The translations under genes were made by a program, and so were the position numbers. From assembly GCF_045679555.1 (NCBI RefSeq), contig NC_092091.1, forward strand, positions 15,089,572 to 15,153,571: a stretch of DNA of 64,000 nucleotides, read 5' to 3'. The notes under the pieces are model-generated. The model had not been told where the DNA came from, did no database searches, and saw only the letters and a list, made by a program, of their open reading frames with translations. This DNA comes from Salvelinus alpinus (Eukaryota; Chordata; Actinopteri; Salmoniformes; Salmonidae). Shown here piece by piece: positions 63,847 to 64,000 of this stretch (within the stretch, counting starts at the first letter, position 1; each line of letters opens with the position of its first letter).

Positions 63847-64000
63847 GTGCCTTTGCGGAGTCATTCATGCAGACAGACTGTGCTTTTAAAGTTCTTGTGC
63901 TCCTATAGGATTCCCAATACATTCCTCTGGGACCACAGGGATTTGCAATGTTTTGCTCTAGCTCAACATTACCACACCAGATGAAACTACTTCACTAATG
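63847..64000. other. Start of intron 9 of the paralogue, cut by the window
   Basis: Begins with the donor GTGCCT after AGAGAG, set by the 142-nt length that exon 9 shares with the array copies. No coding match to the expected last exon is present before the window ends. Confidence 0.55.

Overview
The window is vertebrate, and almost certainly salmonid (trout, salmon or charr), DNA. Multi-exon genes have GT-AG introns. The interspersed repeats are ones I know from salmonids: Tc1-like transposons, a Rex1 LINE, L2-type LINEs ending in a GGATA stem-loop, tRNA-derived SINEs, fold-back MITEs and very long microsatellites. Repeat names come from memory, not a database search.

Positions 1-16,800 hold almost only repeats: a broken Tc1-like transposon (401-1778), a 36-bp minisatellite, two fold-back elements, a long (CT)n tract, a decayed LINE (6290-8580), a telomere-motif element, a 5'-truncated Rex1 LINE whose 3' UTR carries about 73 copies of a 38-bp unit (11,395-14,172), and another decayed LINE (15,145-16,612). 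I found no convincing host gene here.

Positions 16,846-21,527 (minus strand) hold a CD300/pIgR-like inhibitory immune receptor: signal-peptide exon, Ig exon, second Ig exon, transmembrane exon and a cytoplasmic tail with two tyrosine motifs. The second Ig exon is frame-broken, but it is flanked by phase-1 introns, so skipping it leaves an open 240-residue single-Ig receptor. Intron 1 is filled by a 52-bp minisatellite. A SINE and a Tc1 fragment follow at 22,385-23,062.

Positions 23,706-57,907 are the main feature: five head-to-tail, nearly identical 6.46-kb units. Each holds a complete ten-exon gene for a 435-residue alpha/beta-hydrolase of the acyl-CoA thioesterase/BAAT family, plus a SINE in intron 4, a LINE tail and a truncated L2 LINE. 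The unit junction joins the interior of the L2 LINE to a site 390 bp upstream of the gene through a shared GCA, so the first duplication looks microhomology-mediated. Unit 4 alone carries a 1,887-bp piggyBac-like insertion flanked by TTAA, so it arrived after amplification. Only the last unit keeps the complete LINE 3' end (to about 58,835).

Positions 60,133-63,846 hold a diverged sixth paralogue in the same orientation with the same exon phases; its last exon lies beyond the window. Two of its exons are almost identical to the array genes while others are diverged, which suggests gene conversion. Together the locus is a thioesterase/BAAT-like cluster of fatty-acyl-CoA or bile-acid-CoA metabolism that has expanded very recently.
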